In this document: positions 62,400-64,000 of the stretch, in pieces | Numbering within the stretch: the stretch's first letter is position 1 | How the letters are laid out: each line of letters begins with the position of its first letter | Assembly: GCF_000025625.1 (NCBI RefSeq) | Contig: NC_013922.1 | Location: 2,108,001 to 2,172,000, forward strand | Reading direction: 5' to 3' | Source: Natrialba magadii ATCC 43099 | GTDB lineage: Archaea > Halobacteriota > Halobacteria > Halobacteriales > Natrialbaceae | DNA: 64,000 bases | Program-made: the position numbers and the translations under genes | The notes under the pieces: model-generated | Told to the model about the DNA's origin: nothing | The model's database searches: none | The model's input: the letters and a program-made list of their open reading frames with translations, nothing else

Positions 62400-63566
62400 T
62401 CAGTAGGACTTGGGGAACCCGAGCTGCTGGCTGATGTGATTGTACGCCATCTGCTGGGAGACCGGGGCGAGCCGGGTCAGGTTGATCTCGCGCCACCAGC
62501 GCTCGACGTCGTACTCGGTGGCGTACCCCCAGCCGCCGAAGGCCTGCATCGACTGCTTGACGGCCTCAATGCCGGCTGACACGGCGGTCGCCTTCGCGAC
62601 GTTGGTCTCGTAGGCACAGTCCTCGCCCTGATCGTAGAGCCAGGCCGCCTTCTCGCGCATGAGCGTGGCGGTCTCCATCTTCGCGTAGGGTTTCGCGATC
62701 GGGAACGAGACACCCTGGTGGGAGCCGATCGGCGCGTCGAACACCTCGCGCTCGTTTGCGTACTCGATAGCCGTGTTCGCAGCGAGTTTGCCGATTCCCG
62801 TTCCAGCCGCGGCGAAGCCGATTCGCTCGGGATTGAGCATGTCGACCAGGACCCACCAGCCGTCGCCCTCGTCACCGAGCATGTTCTCCTCGGGAACGCG
62901 GACGTTCTCCAGGAAGACCTCGCAGGACTTCGAGTAGTTGATGCCGTGTTTGTCGATCGGCGAGACGTCGATGTTCGAGTCGTCCATATCGACGATGAAC
63001 AGGCTGATGCCGTCTGTGCCGCGGTCGACTTCCTCCCGCGGAGTCGTCCGCGTGACGATGATCATGTTCTCGGCGCGATCCGAGAACGTGATCCAGGCCT
63101 TCTGGCCGTTGAGAACGTACTCGTCCCCGTCCTTCTCTGCCTTCGTCGCCACGTTCAGCGTGTTCGTCCCCGCTTCAGGCTCCGTGATGCCGATCGAGAA
63201 GTTGCGCTTCCCGTTCGCGATGTCCGGCAAATAGGTCTCCTTCTGGGACTCGGTGCCGTACTCGCGGATGCCGACCGCGGCCATCCCCGCGGTGAGCACG
63301 AGGTACCAGGTGCCCGCCATGCCACAGCCCTCCGCACAGAGGGTCTCCATGGCGAGGCCCATCTCCTGCATTCCCATGCCAGCGCCCTCGTACTCCTCGG
63401 GGATCAGCAGGCCGTGAAAGCCCGCCTCGGCGAGTTCGTCCCAGAAGGCCTCGGAGAACTCGCCGGCTTCTTCCTTCTCGCGCCAGTGCTCGGGGCCGTA
63501 CTCCGCGGCCACGTCGGCCGCCGTCTGTCGGATCAGATCGCGTTCCTGTGTAGATTCGAAGTTCAT
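62400..63566 (-). CDS. Acyl-CoA dehydrogenase
   Basis: 388 residues from the ATG at 63566 (MNFESTQERDLIRQTAADVA); codons upstream stay open only by chance. Family features: SIGITEPEAGTNTLNVATKA (FAD and substrate contact), YVLNGQKAWITFSDRA and the C-terminal QAFGGWGYATEYDVERWWRE, in which the catalytic Glu is expected nearby. It makes enoyl-CoA from acyl-CoA, reducing an electron-transfer flavoprotein. As the first gene of the carboxylase operon it fits leucine/branched-chain or propionyl-type catabolism. Confidence 0.93.
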   Translation of the reverse strand: MNFESTQERDLIRQTAADVAAEYGPEHWREKEEAGEFSEAFWDELAEAGFHGLLIPEEYEGAGMGMQEMGLAMETLCAEGCGMAGTWYLVLTAGMAAVGIREYGTESQKETYLPDIANGKRNFSIGITEPEAGTNTLNVATKAEKDGDEYVLNGQKAWITFSDRAENMIIVTRTTPREEVDRGTDGISLFIVDMDDSNIDVSPIDKHGINYSKSCEVFLENVRVPEENMLGDEGDGWWVLVDMLNPERIGFAAAGTGIGKLAANTAIEYANEREVFDAPIGSHQGVSFPIAKPYAKMETATLMREKAAWLYDQGEDCAYETNVAKATAVSAGIEAVKQSMQAFGGWGYATEYDVERWWREINLTRLAPVSQQMAYNHISQQLGFPKSY

Positions 63567-64000
63567 AGTCTGTAGTCTGCGTATCGTCGTGCACCGGTAT
63601 CCGTGTCCCCACCCGATAGTTGGGTCGTCGACACGTCGTGACTGACCTCGCGCGACCACCCAGTTCGCGGGACGTGAACCAGTCGGTTGCCGCGCGATGG
63701 CATACACCGAAGCGGTTTCCCCATCCCCAATAACTATTCCGGTAACTTTTGCGCGGTTAGCTGGGGGAACCAACCTGTTCGATACAACAACAAGGTCACT
63801 AACCCGACGCCCACTTGCGTAAACAGTTTCGTATACACCAGTACCGAGCGTGACCAGTTCAGTACCTACTGGTCGGTACTCGAGTCCCTTTCGTCCGACT
63901 CTGTCGAGCCCCTCACTCCCTGATAAGAGAAGCGTGCTGAATACAAAGCGCGAATGTCCCACGAGATTCGACGCGATTTGCGAGTTTAGAGATTGTTCAG
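63567..64000. other. Intergenic upstream of the acyl-CoA operon
   Basis: About 430 bases with no gene (63687-63923 is a short shadow frame). It holds a nested dyad at 63852-63880 that could be an operator, and presumably the promoter of the leftward operon and of a gene beyond the window edge. Confidence 0.55.
63852..63880. promoter_or_regulatory. Nested dyad, possible operator
   Basis: GACCAGT (63852-63858) and ACTGGTC (63868-63874) form a perfect 7-bp inverted repeat with a 9-base spacer. AGTACC (63861-63866) and GGTACT (63875-63880) form a second, overlapping one. Such symmetry fits a dimeric repressor, for example one of the TetR-type fatty-acyl regulators, but no regulator gene is in view. 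Confidence 0.4.

Noticed and set aside
62400-63962. 520-residue version of the acyl-CoA dehydrogenase
   Set aside because: Family proteins start at MNFES (63566). The upstream extension has no conserved features and covers the likely promoter and dyad.
1-64000. tRNA or rRNA genes
   Set aside because: No cloverleaf with a CCA-proximal acceptor or TTCGA-type T-loop was found, and no rRNA core sequence was seen. A dedicated scan could still find an intron-containing tRNA.

Overview
The window comes from a halophilic archaeon (class Halobacteria). The proteins are very acidic, GC is high with many CTCGAG-type codon pairs, exported proteins carry twin-arginine signals and haloarchaeal lipoboxes, and most genes lack a Shine-Dalgarno and look leaderless. 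Marker genes are archaeal: Orc1/Cdc6, thermosome, SUI1/aIF1, RIO1 kinase, KH-domain protein, HTH-10 regulator. The Natrialbales are a plausible home, but I cannot fix the genus.

Layout. 1-8.8 kb: amidohydrolase, orc1/cdc6, RidA, Tat-exported DUF4397 protein, PQQ-type propeller lipoprotein, uvrB. 8.8-12.1 kb: AT-rich accessory island with a 125-bp MITE, a lipoprotein and a Cys-rich Tat protein. 12.2-25.5 kb: core genes (GNAT, SUI1, uvrC, an ABC export pair, a PPOX-type flavoprotein, UspA, NAD-dependent ligA, ferredoxin, rio1, a lipoprotein). 25.7-30.8 kb: trpS followed by an insertion-sequence graveyard that holds a frameshifted Tat-exported chymotrypsin-like protease and a complete IS1595-type element. 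30.8-34 kb: phosphoesterase, KH protein, thermosome. 34.3-40.3 kb: a segment bounded by 22-bp perfect inverted repeats. It carries a transposase remnant, a hydrolase and HTH-10 pair, and a tight three-gene RAMP cluster. 40.3-52.8 kb: ornithine cyclodeaminase-type enzyme, DUF2071, thioesterase, DUF4385, serpin lipoprotein, M23-like peptidase, lipoate ligase-like protein, a polysaccharide-lyase-like exported protein, DUF5806, and a thiolase followed by a 109-bp tandem repeat of its own 3' end. 52.9-64 kb: aldehyde:ferredoxin oxidoreductase, acyl-CoA synthetase, a small zinc-finger protein, cupin, and an acyl-CoA dehydrogenase / biotin carboxylase / carboxyltransferase operon.

The most interesting locus is 37.6-40.2 kb. 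A Cas7-like RAMP, an uncharacterised protein and a Cas5-like RAMP are translationally coupled, with no CRISPR array, adaptation genes or nuclease in the window. This matches the composition I recall for HRAMP, a derived class 1 CRISPR-Cas-like system predicted in haloarchaea. New here are its position inside an apparent IS-bounded mobile segment and a strong, possibly separately transcribed stem-loop just upstream. The rio1-side and KH/thermosome-side genes look like one information-processing neighbourhood opened up by transposons. The acyl-CoA genes of the last 11 kb fit branched/propionyl-type or fatty acyl-CoA metabolism.
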